Positions 37,233 through 45,241 of a stretch of DNA of 64,000 nt are shown here, in pieces. This DNA is from Arthrobacter sp. AZCC_0090 (GTDB lineage Bacteria > Actinomycetota > Actinomycetes > Actinomycetales > Micrococcaceae). The position numbers and the translations under genes were made by a program. How positions within the stretch are numbered: the first letter of the stretch is position 1; every line of letters begins with the position of its first letter. Location of the stretch: positions 105,644 through 169,643 of the forward strand of contig NZ_JACHEE010000013.1 of the NCBI RefSeq assembly GCF_014207375.1, in the 5' to 3' direction. The notes under the pieces were generated by a model. The model ran no database searches, was not told where the DNA came from, and saw only the letters and a list, made by a program, of their open reading frames with translations.

Positions 37233-37373
37233 ATGGCCAAGCGCCTCAAAGACCTGATGGTCTTCAACGGCAAGCCGGTCGTCAAAGACAAGACCCTCTT
37301 CAACGGACAACTCCTGGACCAGCGCCGGGAGGACGTCTACGTCGTCCTACACCAATTGGGCATCATCCGCTGA
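37233..37373 (+). CDS. 46-residue micro-protein, unknown
   Basis: ATG 37233 follows AAAGGAGGTGAACC, almost the full anti-Shine-Dalgarno complement. The frame has strongly GC-rich third positions, which argues for true coding. The peptide is basic in the first half (MAKRLKDLMVFNGKPVVKDK) and ends in a hydrophobic helix-like tail (VYVVLHQLGIIR). No signal peptide or known motif is seen. A separate conserved small protein is likely; its function is unknown. Confidence 0.7.
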   Translation: MAKRLKDLMVFNGKPVVKDKTLFNGQLLDQRREDVYVVLHQLGIIR

Positions 37374-37405
37374 GTGTCCCCACCACTGCAATTCAGGAGG
37401 GACTG

Positions 37406-37483
37406 ATGGCACACATCGGACCGTTCGCCTCGGAAGCCCACGCGGCTACGCGTGGGCTTCCGCCTTTTAATGCGGGGAGTTAG
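37406..37483 (+). CDS. Possible 25-residue ORF overlapping a terminator
   Basis: ATG 37406 is preceded by CAGGAGGGACTG, a good ribosome-binding site. The frame then runs through the terminator hairpin and ends at TAG 37481. Codon use is not characteristic, and overlap with the hairpin suggests an attenuator-like leader or a chance frame. Reported with low confidence because it is the third such start in 600 bp. Confidence 0.25.
   Translation: MAHIGPFASEAHAATRGLPPFNAGS
37432..37466 (+). terminator. Terminator after the micro-ORFs
   Basis: A perfect 13-bp stem (37432-37444 with 37449-37461), a GCTA tetraloop and a following CCTTTT. It separates the micro-ORF transcript from the downstream GT87 gene. 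Confidence 0.9.
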
Positions 37484-37524
37484 GGGCGAAGCTGTCCGCC
37501 GCGCCTGAAGGTAAGCTCGATTCC

Positions 37525-39057
37525 ATGCAGGAGACGAAGCCGCACATCCAGCAAAAGCGTGCGCGCTTTGTGGTCCCCACCCGTAGCGACACCTTACTGA
37601 GGAACTTCACCGAACTGGTCGGAGGACCCCTCGGGCGGCGCTCCTCTCCGGGAGACATGTCCCCCGGATTCTTCACCGTTGAGCGTGTCCTCATCATCCT
37701 CACGATCGTTGCTGCTCTGCTGTCGATCCTGATCAAGGGCTATTGCCGGGTCAACGGTTGGCAGGCACCCCAGCAGTTCTACGCCACGTGCTACTCGGAT
37801 TTCCCCGAACTCTTCCGTAGCCGAGGCCTTGCCGATGGCGTCTTTCCGTTCTTCGACCAGAAAGGCGTCTTCGAATATCCCGTGATCGCCGGGCTCATAG
37901 CTGGTGCTACGGCGTGGTTGGTACCCGGTCATGGCGCCAGTTCCGAACGGGTCTTGGGCTACTTCGATGTGAATGCCACCCTGATTGCCGCCCTGTGGAT
38001 CGTGACTGTCCTGGTTACCGCGCGCATCAACCCACGCCGGCCCTGGGACGCAGCCATGGTGGCGCTGGCTCCGGGGATCGTGTTGGCCGGCGTTATCAAT
38101 TGGGACATGTGGGCCGTAGCCATGCTCGCAGTCGGGATGTACTTCTTCGCGAAGGAACGTCCCGTCCTGGCTGGCGTGTTCATCGGCCTCGGCACGGCCA
38201 CCAAGCTGTACCCGGTGCTCATCCTGGGCGCAGTCTTCCTGCTGGCGCTACGCAGCGGCCGGTTTCGGGCCTTCTTTACGACCACCCTTTCCGCGGCAGT
38301 GGCTTGGCTTGCGGTCAATATCCCTATCGCCGCCGTCAACCCCGCCGGCTGGCGATACTTTTTCGACTTCACCCAGGACCGCCCAGCCGGATACAGCTCG
38401 TTGTGGTTCGCCTACAACTTAGTGGCAGAACGGCTGCACCTGGTCCAGCTTGGGCCGGAAGCCATCAACGCCCTGGCATTGAACGTGTTCCTGCTTGCAT
38501 GCGTCCTGATCGCGGGATTGGCTTTGACGGCGGCGCGGCGCCCACGGTTAGCCCAACTGACGTTCCTGATCGTGGCCGCCTTCATCCTGAGCAACAAGGT
38601 CTATTCGCCCCAGTTTGTCCTGTGGCTTGTCCCATTGCTGGCCTTGGCACGCCCCCGGTGGCGCGACTTCCTTCTCTGGCAGGCTGCCGAGGCTCTGCAC
38701 TGGACAGCCACGTGGATGTATTTAGGCCAGACGAGCAGCGGCGGCCCTGCGCAGAACAACATCGACATGCCGTACTACGTCATGGCCGTGATGCTGCATA
38801 TTGCCGCGACGGCATATTTGATGTTGAGGATTGCGTGGGACATCTGGGAACCGCGCTTGGATCCACTCCGGATCCGAGGTGTGGACGATCCCCATGGTGG
38901 GGAGTTCGACCATGCCAAGGATTGGTTCCGGGTGGACCTCAAGAATCCCGCCGCTTCGGTGCTGCCTTGGCGCCACGTAGTCTCCTCTCTTGAAGAGCGG
39001 CGGCCGGCAGAGGACTCGGTCCCATCCGCGAAAGGCGAGTCCGAACGCGATGGCTGA
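37525..39057 (+). CDS. GT87-like (DUF2029) polyprenol-sugar mannosyltransferase-type membrane protein
   Basis: A 510-residue integral membrane protein with about ten helices and the GT-C-like pattern of the DUF2029/GT87 family. The first long extracytoplasmic loop follows the first helix (YSDFPELFRSRGL and FPFFDQKGVFEYPV). TATKLYPVLILGAVFL and KVYSPQFVLWLVPLLAL are typical conserved parts. Such enzymes use polyprenyl-phosphate sugars to build envelope glycolipids or glycans. The last 70 residues are hydrophilic. It overlaps the next gene by 8 nt. Confidence 0.85.
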   Translation: MQETKPHIQQKRARFVVPTRSDTLLRNFTELVGGPLGRRSSPGDMSPGFFTVERVLIILTIVAALLSILIKGYCRVNGWQAPQQFYATCYSDFPELFRSRGLADGVFPFFDQKGVFEYPVIAGLIAGATAWLVPGHGASSERVLGYFDVNATLIAALWIVTVLVTARINPRRPWDAAMVALAPGIVLAGVINWDMWAVAMLAVGMYFFAKERPVLAGVFIGLGTATKLYPVLILGAVFLLALRSGRFRAFFTTTLSAAVAWLAVNIPIAAVNPAGWRYFFDFTQDRPAGYSSLWFAYNLVAERLHLVQLGPEAINALALNVFLLACVLIAGLALTAARRPRLAQLTFLIVAAFILSNKVYSPQFVLWLVPLLALARPRWRDFLLWQAAEALHWTATWMYLGQTSSGGPAQNNIDMPYYVMAVMLHIAATAYLMLRIAWDIWEPRLDPLRIRGVDDPHGGEFDHAKDWFRVDLKNPAASVLPWRHVVSSLEERRPAEDSVPSAKGESERDG

Positions 39058-40495
39058 GGTCGCCGTCGTCGGCTCCGGACCGAATGGCTTGGCTGCCGCG
39101 GTAGTCATGGCACGCGCCGGCCTGGCTGTCCGGGTTTACGAGGCTGCGGAGACGATCGGGGGCGGAACACGCACCGCCGAGCTCTTGGAACCGGGCCATG
39201 TCTACGATGTCTGTTCCGCGGTCCACCCGATGGCGCTGGCTTCGCGATTCTTCCGGGAATTTGAACTCGAACGGCGCGTGGAGCTGCGTTTGCCGGAGGT
39301 TCAGTACGGGACCCCGCTCGACGGCGGCAGGGCAGCTCTCGCCTACCGCTCTCTGGAGCAAACGGCATCTGGACTTGGAGCCGACGGAGATGCTTTTACT
39401 CGCCTGATGGGACCGCTGGTGGAGCACCTGGGCGGAGTGCTCGACGTGACGCAGAACCAATTGCTGCGAATGCCAGCAAATCCTGTCGCTGCGCTTCGAC
39501 TCGGTATAGCAGCCCTGGAGCAGGGTTCGCCATGGTGGAACCGGCGATTCGCCGGGGACGCCGCGCCCGCGCTCTTGACTGGGGTCGCGGCGCACGCTGT
39601 GGCGCCGCTGCCCTCGCTCACCGCAGCGGCGGCGGGACTCTTGCTGGGAGCGCTGGCCCATGCCGGAGGCTGGCCTATTCCCGTTGGTGGCTCGGCGGCG
39701 ATAGCCGATGCAATGGCCCGCGATATCGAAGCCCATGGCGGGGTGATTGAGACCGGCGTACGGATCGATTCCTTGGAAGAGTTGAGTCCCGCGAAGGCCA
39801 TTTTGTTGGACGTTGCACCCCCGGGCCTGCTGCGCATGGCTGGTACGGCCCTTCCGGGGGGCTACCGGCGGGCACTGGAAACATTCCGTTTCGGGAATGG
39901 GGCGTGCAAAGTGGACTTCATCCTGTCCGGGCCGGTTCCCTGGGCCGCTCGGGGACTAGCTGGCGCCGGGACTGTACACGTGGGTGGTACGCGTGTAGAC
40001 ATGGCTGAAGCGGAGAACCTGGTAGCTGCCGGCCGGCATCCTGGAAAGCCGTATGTGCTTGTGGCCCAGCCATCGATCGTGGATGCCGGGCGTGCTCCGG
40101 CCGGGAGACACATTCTCTGGACCTACTGCCACGTGCCCAAGGGGTCGACGGTGGACATGGCTGAGGCAGTCATGTCCAGGATCGAGGAATTCGCGCCGGG
40201 CTTCCGGGATGTGGTGATCGGATGGAAGACGACGACGGCGGCAGGCTTGGCCGAGTACAACGCGAACTATGTGGGCGGGGACTTTAGCGCAGGACTGATG
40301 GACATTCGGGGACTGGTGCAGCGTCCCGTGCTTTCACCCGTGCCGTGGCGGACGCCGCTGCGAGGCGTGTACTTGTGCTCATCGTCCACGCCGCCAGGGC
40401 CCGGAGTGACAGGAATGCCCGGATACCATGCAGCAAAGCATGCCCTGAAGGACATATTCGGACTGCAGGTACCCGGGCTTGGCATGCGCGCATAG
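39050..40495 (+). CDS. Phytoene-desaturase-like FAD/NAD(P) oxidoreductase
   Basis: A 481-residue flavoprotein. The dinucleotide-binding motif VVGSGPNGLAAAVVMARAG is at the N-terminus, followed by VYEAAETIGGGTRT, typical of the CrtI/amine-oxidase-like group. The C-terminus YLCSSSTPPGPGVTGMPGYHAAKHAL is the second FAD motif. Members include carotenoid desaturases and retinol-saturase-like enzymes; no other carotenoid genes are nearby, so the substrate is open. ATG 39050 overlaps the GT87 stop by 8 nt, suggesting coupled expression. Confidence 0.85.
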   Translation: MAEVAVVGSGPNGLAAAVVMARAGLAVRVYEAAETIGGGTRTAELLEPGHVYDVCSAVHPMALASRFFREFELERRVELRLPEVQYGTPLDGGRAALAYRSLEQTASGLGADGDAFTRLMGPLVEHLGGVLDVTQNQLLRMPANPVAALRLGIAALEQGSPWWNRRFAGDAAPALLTGVAAHAVAPLPSLTAAAAGLLLGALAHAGGWPIPVGGSAAIADAMARDIEAHGGVIETGVRIDSLEELSPAKAILLDVAPPGLLRMAGTALPGGYRRALETFRFGNGACKVDFILSGPVPWAARGLAGAGTVHVGGTRVDMAEAENLVAAGRHPGKPYVLVAQPSIVDAGRAPAGRHILWTYCHVPKGSTVDMAEAVMSRIEEFAPGFRDVVIGWKTTTAAGLAEYNANYVGGDFSAGLMDIRGLVQRPVLSPVPWRTPLRGVYLCSSSTPPGPGVTGMPGYHAAKHALKDIFGLQVPGLGMRA

Positions 40496-40524
40496 CCGCC
40501 CCCCACACATCGCCGCCCCACGGC

Positions 40525-40741
40525 CACGCTCGCTCACTTGTGTGGCTCTCCCGGCCGACGCTCGCTCGGATATACGGCCCTTCCGGTCGATGCTCGCTCA
40601 CATATGGGCCCAAACGGCGGAACCCTCCTGCAGAACATCTGCAGGAGCGTTCCCTGTTTTCCCCGATATCTGCAGGAGCGTCGGGTGGGGAGCCGATATA
40701 TGTGCAGGAGGGTCGGGTGGGGAGCCGATATATGTGCAGGT
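40525..40741. repeat. Cluster of dispersed intergenic repeat motifs
   Basis: Three copies of a GACGCTCGCTCAC-like motif (about 40525, 40557 and 40588) are followed by a perfect 10-bp hairpin (40625-40634 with 40638-40647, arms CTCCTGCAGA). Then come repeats of TGCAGGAGCGTC / ATATGTGCAGGAGGGTCGGG. Related motifs recur at 47997-48120 and 63878-63895. No gene is present. Confidence 0.7.
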
Positions 40742-40749
40742 GGGCCGGG

Positions 40750-41355
40750 TTAGTTGGCCGCCGTGAAACGTGCGCGGCGGTGGGCCGGAGTCTCGATCTC
40801 GTCGAGCATGGCGACGGCATAGTCCTGGGTGGAGATGCTGTTGCCGGCCGGGGAATCCTTGGCAGTGGAGTAGTTACCCGTCCGCTCACCCGGCTGGATG
40901 AGGGGTGCCGGTGCCAGCACTGTCCAGTCCAGGGTCTCGGGGGCTTCCTTGACGGCGGCGAAGGCTGCAGCGGCGGTGGTGGCTTCGGCCTTGTAGGCTT
41001 CCGGGAAGTCGGGCGAATCGAGGAGGCGGACGCCGTCGATCTCCAGGGTCCCGGCGCCGCCAACGATCATGAGGCGCGTGCCTTCGGCGTTGCTGTAGGC
41101 CGTATCCATCGCAGCGAGCCACTCGCCGTGGTCTCCGCCAGTGCGGCTCGGGCCGGTGGCGAGGATGACCGCGTCGTGCTCTTTGGCGATCTCAGCAAAA
41201 CGCTGGCCATCAGCGAGATCGGCGGCGAGTGACGCCGCTCCAGCAACCTCCACGCCCTTGCGGGAGATGGCGGTGACCTCGTGGCCGCGGGTGAGGGATT
41301 CGTTGACGATCTGGCTTCCGACCATGCCTGTTGCGCCGTAAACTGCGATTTTCAT
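40750..41355 (-). CDS. NAD(P)-binding NmrA/atypical-SDR-like oxidoreductase
   Basis: A 201-residue Rossmann protein starting MKIAVYGATGMVGSQIV, with the GxxGxxG dinucleotide motif of atypical short-chain dehydrogenases. There is no YxxxK catalytic pair in the classical position. ATILATGPS-like strands and WTVLAPAPLIQPGERTG match NAD(P)H-binding proteins of the YwnB/NmrA type. ATG 41355 follows AAGGAGAGTC. It is divergent from an HxlR regulator, which probably controls it through the palindrome at 41393-41411. Confidence 0.87.
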   Translation of the reverse strand: MKIAVYGATGMVGSQIVNESLTRGHEVTAISRKGVEVAGAASLAADLADGQRFAEIAKEHDAVILATGPSRTGGDHGEWLAAMDTAYSNAEGTRLMIVGGAGTLEIDGVRLLDSPDFPEAYKAEATTAAAAFAAVKEAPETLDWTVLAPAPLIQPGERTGNYSTAKDSPAGNSISTQDYAVAMLDEIETPAHRRARFTAAN

Positions 41356-41392
41356 GACTCTCCTTGGGGTTGCTATCCTTGCAATACGAAAA

Positions 41393-41411
41393 CAGTATCT
41401 ATTTGATACTG
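41393..41411. promoter_or_regulatory. Inverted repeat, candidate HxlR operator
   Basis: CAGTATC-TATTT-GATACTG is a perfect 7-bp inverted repeat with a 5-nt spacer in the 83-bp divergent promoter region. Confidence 0.65.
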
Positions 41412-41438
41412 ATAGCTTCAAAGGAACTTAGTTACCTG

Positions 41439-41831
41439 ATGGAAACCAATGAACTGCCGGCAAACGTGTTGGACCCTGATTGCCCGTCCCGCGTGATCTT
41501 CCAACGCATCGGCGACAAATGGGCCTCGTTGGTGGTCCAGGTCCTCGCAGACGGCCCCATCCGCTTCTCCGAGCTTCGCAAAATGGTCCACGTGGTGACG
41601 CCCAAGGTGCTGACCCAGACCCTTCGCACCCTCGAACGCGACGGGCTCATCACGCGGACAGTCCATGCCCAGGTGCCGCCACGCGTCGACTACGAACTGA
41701 CGGAACTTGGAACTTCGTTGTTGGAACCCTTGACCCTCCTGCGTCTGTGGGCCGAGGACCACGTGCCCAGCATTCTTGAGGCCCGCGACGCCTATGACGA
41801 TGCCCAGGACGAGGCTGTCCTGAGGGGCTGA
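41439..41831 (+). CDS. HxlR-family winged-helix regulator
   Basis: A 130-residue regulator with the HxlR pattern: Cys near the N-terminus (LDPDCPSRVIFQRIGDKW), then LVVQVLADGPIRFSELRKMVHVVTPKVLTQTLRTLERDGLITR, and a wing with VPPRVDYELTELG. HxlR proteins often sense electrophiles or quinones via the conserved cysteine and control NAD(P)-dependent detoxifying enzymes, as the divergent neighbour suggests. ATG 41439 is chosen. Confidence 0.92.
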   Translation: METNELPANVLDPDCPSRVIFQRIGDKWASLVVQVLADGPIRFSELRKMVHVVTPKVLTQTLRTLERDGLITRTVHAQVPPRVDYELTELGTSLLEPLTLLRLWAEDHVPSILEARDAYDDAQDEAVLRG

Positions 41832-41844
41832 CCCTGCCACTCTT

Positions 41845-42543
41845 TCAGCTAGGTGTTCCAACGGGTACGCCCGAGCCAAGGCGCCCGTCCCGCATGGTTG
41901 CGACGGAGTCGGTGAGCGGCAGGAATTCGGTATCGTGCGTCACCATGACGGTCGCGGTCGCGAACTCGTCCGTGACCTGACGCAGCAACCGCACGATCGA
42001 TTCACTGCGCTCGTGATCCAACGCTGCTGTTGGCTCGTCCACGAGCAATACCCGGGGTTGGCCCATGAGCGCCCGCGCAATGTTCACGCGCTGCCGCTGT
42101 CCGCCTGAGAGCTGGTGTGGCCGCTTGTTGAGTGAAGCAGAGAGCCCGACGACGTCGAGCAGCTCGGTGGCACGCCTCCGTGCCGCTTTGGCTGCCTTCC
42201 CCCGGAGATGGTCTCCGATGATCAATTGCTCGACGGCGGTCAGCGATGGCAAGAGATTGGGCTGCTGGAAGATGATGCCCACCTTCTCCCGGCGCAGGGA
42301 GGTGAGCTCGGTGTCCTTGAGCTCCGTGGCATTCACGCCGTCGATGACAACCAGTCCGGAGCTTGGCCGGACCAGCGTGGACGCCACGGCCAGAAGCGAG
42401 GACTTTCCGGAGCCGGACGGGCCCACGAGGGAGAAGAATTCGCCTGCGTCCACGCTGAGATCCACAGCATCCAGCGCTTTTAGGGTGGAGTCTCCGTCTG
42501 GGTACTCCAGGGTGACGCTGGCCAGGGTGAGAGCGGGGTTCAT
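41845..42543 (-). CDS. ABC transporter ATP-binding protein (MacB/LolD type)
   Basis: A 232-residue ATPase. Walker A is GPSGSGKS (41-48), the signature is LSGGQRQRVNIARAL and Walker B is VLLVDEPTAALD, followed by the switch His in VMVTHDTEF. It resembles MacB/LolD/FtsE-type ATPases that work with FtsX-like permeases, such as the one upstream. ATG 42543 with AAAGG 7 nt before is preferred over ATG 42558. Export of peptides, lipids or antimicrobials is typical; the substrate is unknown. Confidence 0.93.
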   Translation of the reverse strand: MNPALTLASVTLEYPDGDSTLKALDAVDLSVDAGEFFSLVGPSGSGKSSLLAVASTLVRPSSGLVVIDGVNATELKDTELTSLRREKVGIIFQQPNLLPSLTAVEQLIIGDHLRGKAAKAARRRATELLDVVGLSASLNKRPHQLSGGQRQRVNIARALMGQPRVLLVDEPTAALDHERSESIVRLLRQVTDEFATATVMVTHDTEFLPLTDSVATMRDGRLGSGVPVGTPS

Positions 42544-42588
42544 TGATATGCCTTTCATGGAATATTTAGTGGTAGGGGCGGGCTGGCC

Positions 42589-43680
42589 CTAGTTGCCGCC
42601 GAGGGCGATGAGCGGATCCACCGTGGTGATGCTGCGGACCGCAAGGGCGGCCCCTGCCAGGCCCAGGAGCACAATCCCCGCGATGGGCAGGAGCGTGGTC
42701 AGCGGAGTCACCAGGAACGGGGCCGCTTGGGCCGCGAAGAATCCACCCAGCACGCCCATCGCACCACCCAGTCCCGCACCGGCGAGCAGGACGATCCCGG
42801 CTTGGACCAGGGCGTCCCGCACTACGTAGCCCGAAGAAGCGCCCATGGCCTTGAGCACCGCGATGTCGCGTGTTCGCTGGACGGTCCAGACAGTCAGGAA
42901 CGCCACGATGACGAGTGCCGAGATGCCGTAGAGAAAAGCCTGCATCAACATGAGGGAACCGTTTTCGCTCTTGTACGAACCGAGGGCTTGGAACGAGCCG
43001 CTGGGGCTGGCGCTGACCGTGCCGGCAGCGGCATTGGCGGCATTGACGTCCACGGAAGCCCCGGCGTCGTACGTCACGGCGAGAACTGTTCCTATGGATG
43101 CCCCGGCAGGAATATGGGCGAGCTTCTGCCACGTGGCTCGTGAGGTCCAGACGACGCCGGTGTGCGAATACCACTCATCCTGGGCGATCGCAGAAACGGT
43201 CAGGCCGGTACCGCCGACTGTCACCTGGCTCCCGGTACTCAGTGAGAGTTCCTTCGCCAAGGACTTCCCGACCACCACTTCGCCGTCCTTAACCGCGATC
43301 GGTGAGATCCCGCCGTCGGCCCCGAAGACCGCGACGTTGGCTGTGCCAGCGGCATTGTTGGACGAATCGAGGGATTGGAATCGAGTCTGCGTGATGCCGA
43401 CGGCCTCGGCGGAGGCAATACCAGGCCGGTTTCGCCATACTTCAAGGTGTTTGGCGGAGACCTCCGATTCCGTGTAGGACGCCTTGACCTCGCCTCCGGC
43501 GGGCGCGCCGAACACGATCTGCTGGGCCGGAAGGGCTGCGATGGCGGACGTCGACTGGTTGCCGAGGCCCGAGGTAAGTCCGGAGAGCATAACGAGGAGG
43601 AGCGTGATGAGGGCCACGACGCTTCCCATGAGGGCGAAGCGGCCCTTGGCAAAGCGGAGGTCACGCAGAGCGAGGTACAT
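42589..43680 (-). CDS. ABC transporter permease (FtsX/MacB-like)
   Basis: A 363-residue permease. One N-terminal helix (GRFALMGSVVALITLLLVMLS), a large extracytoplasmic domain of about 210 residues, then three helices in the FtsX domain (MLMQAFLYGISALVIVAFL and following), with AVLKAMGASSGYVVRDALVQ as the coupling region. ATG 43680 is chosen with AAAGGAATTAC before it. It is followed after 45 bp by its ATPase and is divergent from a two-component system. Confidence 0.92.
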   Translation of the reverse strand: MYLALRDLRFAKGRFALMGSVVALITLLLVMLSGLTSGLGNQSTSAIAALPAQQIVFGAPAGGEVKASYTESEVSAKHLEVWRNRPGIASAEAVGITQTRFQSLDSSNNAAGTANVAVFGADGGISPIAVKDGEVVVGKSLAKELSLSTGSQVTVGGTGLTVSAIAQDEWYSHTGVVWTSRATWQKLAHIPAGASIGTVLAVTYDAGASVDVNAANAAAGTVSASPSGSFQALGSYKSENGSLMLMQAFLYGISALVIVAFLTVWTVQRTRDIAVLKAMGASSGYVVRDALVQAGIVLLAGAGLGGAMGVLGGFFAAQAAPFLVTPLTTLLPIAGIVLLGLAGAALAVRSITTVDPLIALGGN

Positions 43681-43879
43681 GTAATTCCTTTGTTCAGCCA
43701 TTGAGGCGATCTTCTGGTTCTGTTTCAACTCTCCGACCTAAAAGCCTGCGAGGCATCGGGAGGCGGATGGATCCGTTCGATCGCCTTGGTTGACCTGCGG
43801 ATCAACCGTTTGGTTGATTGGGCCCGAATACCGCGGAATCGGGGCAAAAGTGTCGGCGGGCGGGGCTACGCTGGAGGGC

Positions 43880-45241
43880 ATGCAGGGAGCCGATTTGCCT
43901 CAAGTCACCGCGCAGCCCAGTCTCACCGCGCAGCCCAGTCTCACCGCGCAGCCCAGTCTCACCGCGCACCCCAGCGGCGCTCCCGTGATTTTGCGTGTCC
44001 TGCGCGTCAGCCTGCACGTTGGTTTTGCCGTGCTTCTGCTGGTCGCCGTCCTCAGGCTTGTGGCCGCGGGCCTTTCGCCACTCGCCACCGCGGCAGGCCT
44101 GGTGTTAGCCATGCTGCTTGCGGCTGTCTACCTCGTGGGGACGGTTCTCGAGAAGAGGCACGCCCTCAATCCCAAGCGCCTCGATCCGAAGCCATACGCG
44201 CGGTGGTGGCTCGCCGTGGTTTGCTGCCTGTGGCTGTTGCTCATGCTCATCAGTCCGGACTTCGCCTGGATAGCCTTCCCGTTGTTCTTCCTGCAACTGC
44301 ACGTCTTGCCGCGGCGTTTGGCCCTGCCCGCAATAGCCGCCAGCACTGCGCTCCTCATCGCAGCCATGTGGTTCCACAACCGGGGTGCCGGGGCGGATGC
44401 CTTGCAACTTCCCATGGTCCTTGGGCCGGTTTTCGGTGCCGCCTTCGCGGTGGTCACCGGCCTGGCGTATCGGGCGCTCTACGTCGAGGGGGAGAACCAA
44501 CGGCTCGCCGCCGAGGAATTGCGCCGCACCCGCGCCGAACTGGCACGCAGCCAGCACGACGCCGGTGTGTTGGCTGAGCGCGAAAGGCTCGCCCGCGAAA
44601 TCCACGACACCCTGGCCCAGGGATTCTCGAGCATCGTCCTGATGGGACGTTCGGCGGAGAAGGCCCTTGATGCTGGTGACGCCGCTGCGGCTCGCGATCG
44701 CCTCAGGACGGTCCGTGAAACTGCGGCCAGCAACCTGGCGGAGGCTCGGAATTTTGTCCGTGGACTGAGGCCGCCGGACCTGGAGGAGTCTGGCCTGGCG
44801 GACACTTTGCGGCGTCTTTGCACGAAGACCGAGGCCGAGGCCGCCGCGCGTGGAGCCATGCTGCGCTGCCGTTTTGAGCTCCACGGCACGCCGGTGCCGC
44901 TGCCCAATCCACACCAAACCACTTTGTTGCGCGCGGCTCAGTCTTCCCTGGCGAACGTGTGGGCGCATGCCCACGCGAGCACCGCCGTCGTCACCCTGTC
45001 TTTTCTGGACGCCGAGGTGACATTGGACGTGTTCGACGACGGTGCGGGCTTCGATCCCGTCGCGGCCGCTGCCGCGGAAGCGCGCGGTGATGGAACCGGC
45101 GTCGGGCTCAAAAGCCTGCGCGAGCGTCTTGCGGCCTTCGACGGAACCCTCGACGTCGAGTCTGCTCCCGGGGAGGGGACCGTGGTGGCTATCCGGCTGC
45201 CGCTGGGTACCCTTAATCCAGCTCAGGAGGCATCCCAGTGA
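43880..45241 (+). CDS. Sensor histidine kinase (NarL-type partner)
   Basis: A 453-residue HisKA_3-type kinase. About five to six membrane helices span residues 35-200. The phosphoacceptor is His242 in REIHDTLAQGFSS. The ATPase part contains DVFDDGAGFDP and GVGLKSLRERLAAF. The N-terminus has 3.5 tandem copies of TAQPSL encoded by an 18-bp DNA repeat (43905-43972). ATG 43880 has GGAGGG directly upstream; a start further up at 43790 is possible. It is coupled to the response regulator by a 4-nt overlap and divergent from the ABC exporter. Confidence 0.92.
   Translation: MQGADLPQVTAQPSLTAQPSLTAQPSLTAHPSGAPVILRVLRVSLHVGFAVLLLVAVLRLVAAGLSPLATAAGLVLAMLLAAVYLVGTVLEKRHALNPKRLDPKPYARWWLAVVCCLWLLLMLISPDFAWIAFPLFFLQLHVLPRRLALPAIAASTALLIAAMWFHNRGAGADALQLPMVLGPVFGAAFAVVTGLAYRALYVEGENQRLAAEELRRTRAELARSQHDAGVLAERERLAREIHDTLAQGFSSIVLMGRSAEKALDAGDAAAARDRLRTVRETAASNLAEARNFVRGLRPPDLEESGLADTLRRLCTKTEAEAAARGAMLRCRFELHGTPVPLPNPHQTTLLRAAQSSLANVWAHAHASTAVVTLSFLDAEVTLDVFDDGAGFDPVAAAAAEARGDGTGVGLKSLRERLAAFDGTLDVESAPGEGTVVAIRLPLGTLNPAQEASQ
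43905..43972 (+). repeat. 18-bp tandem repeat in kinase 5' end
   Basis: About 3.5 copies of an 18-bp unit (TCACCGCGCAGCCCAGTC) encode TAQPSL repeats at the cytoplasmic N-terminus of the sensor kinase. The count is likely to vary between strains. Confidence 0.92.
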
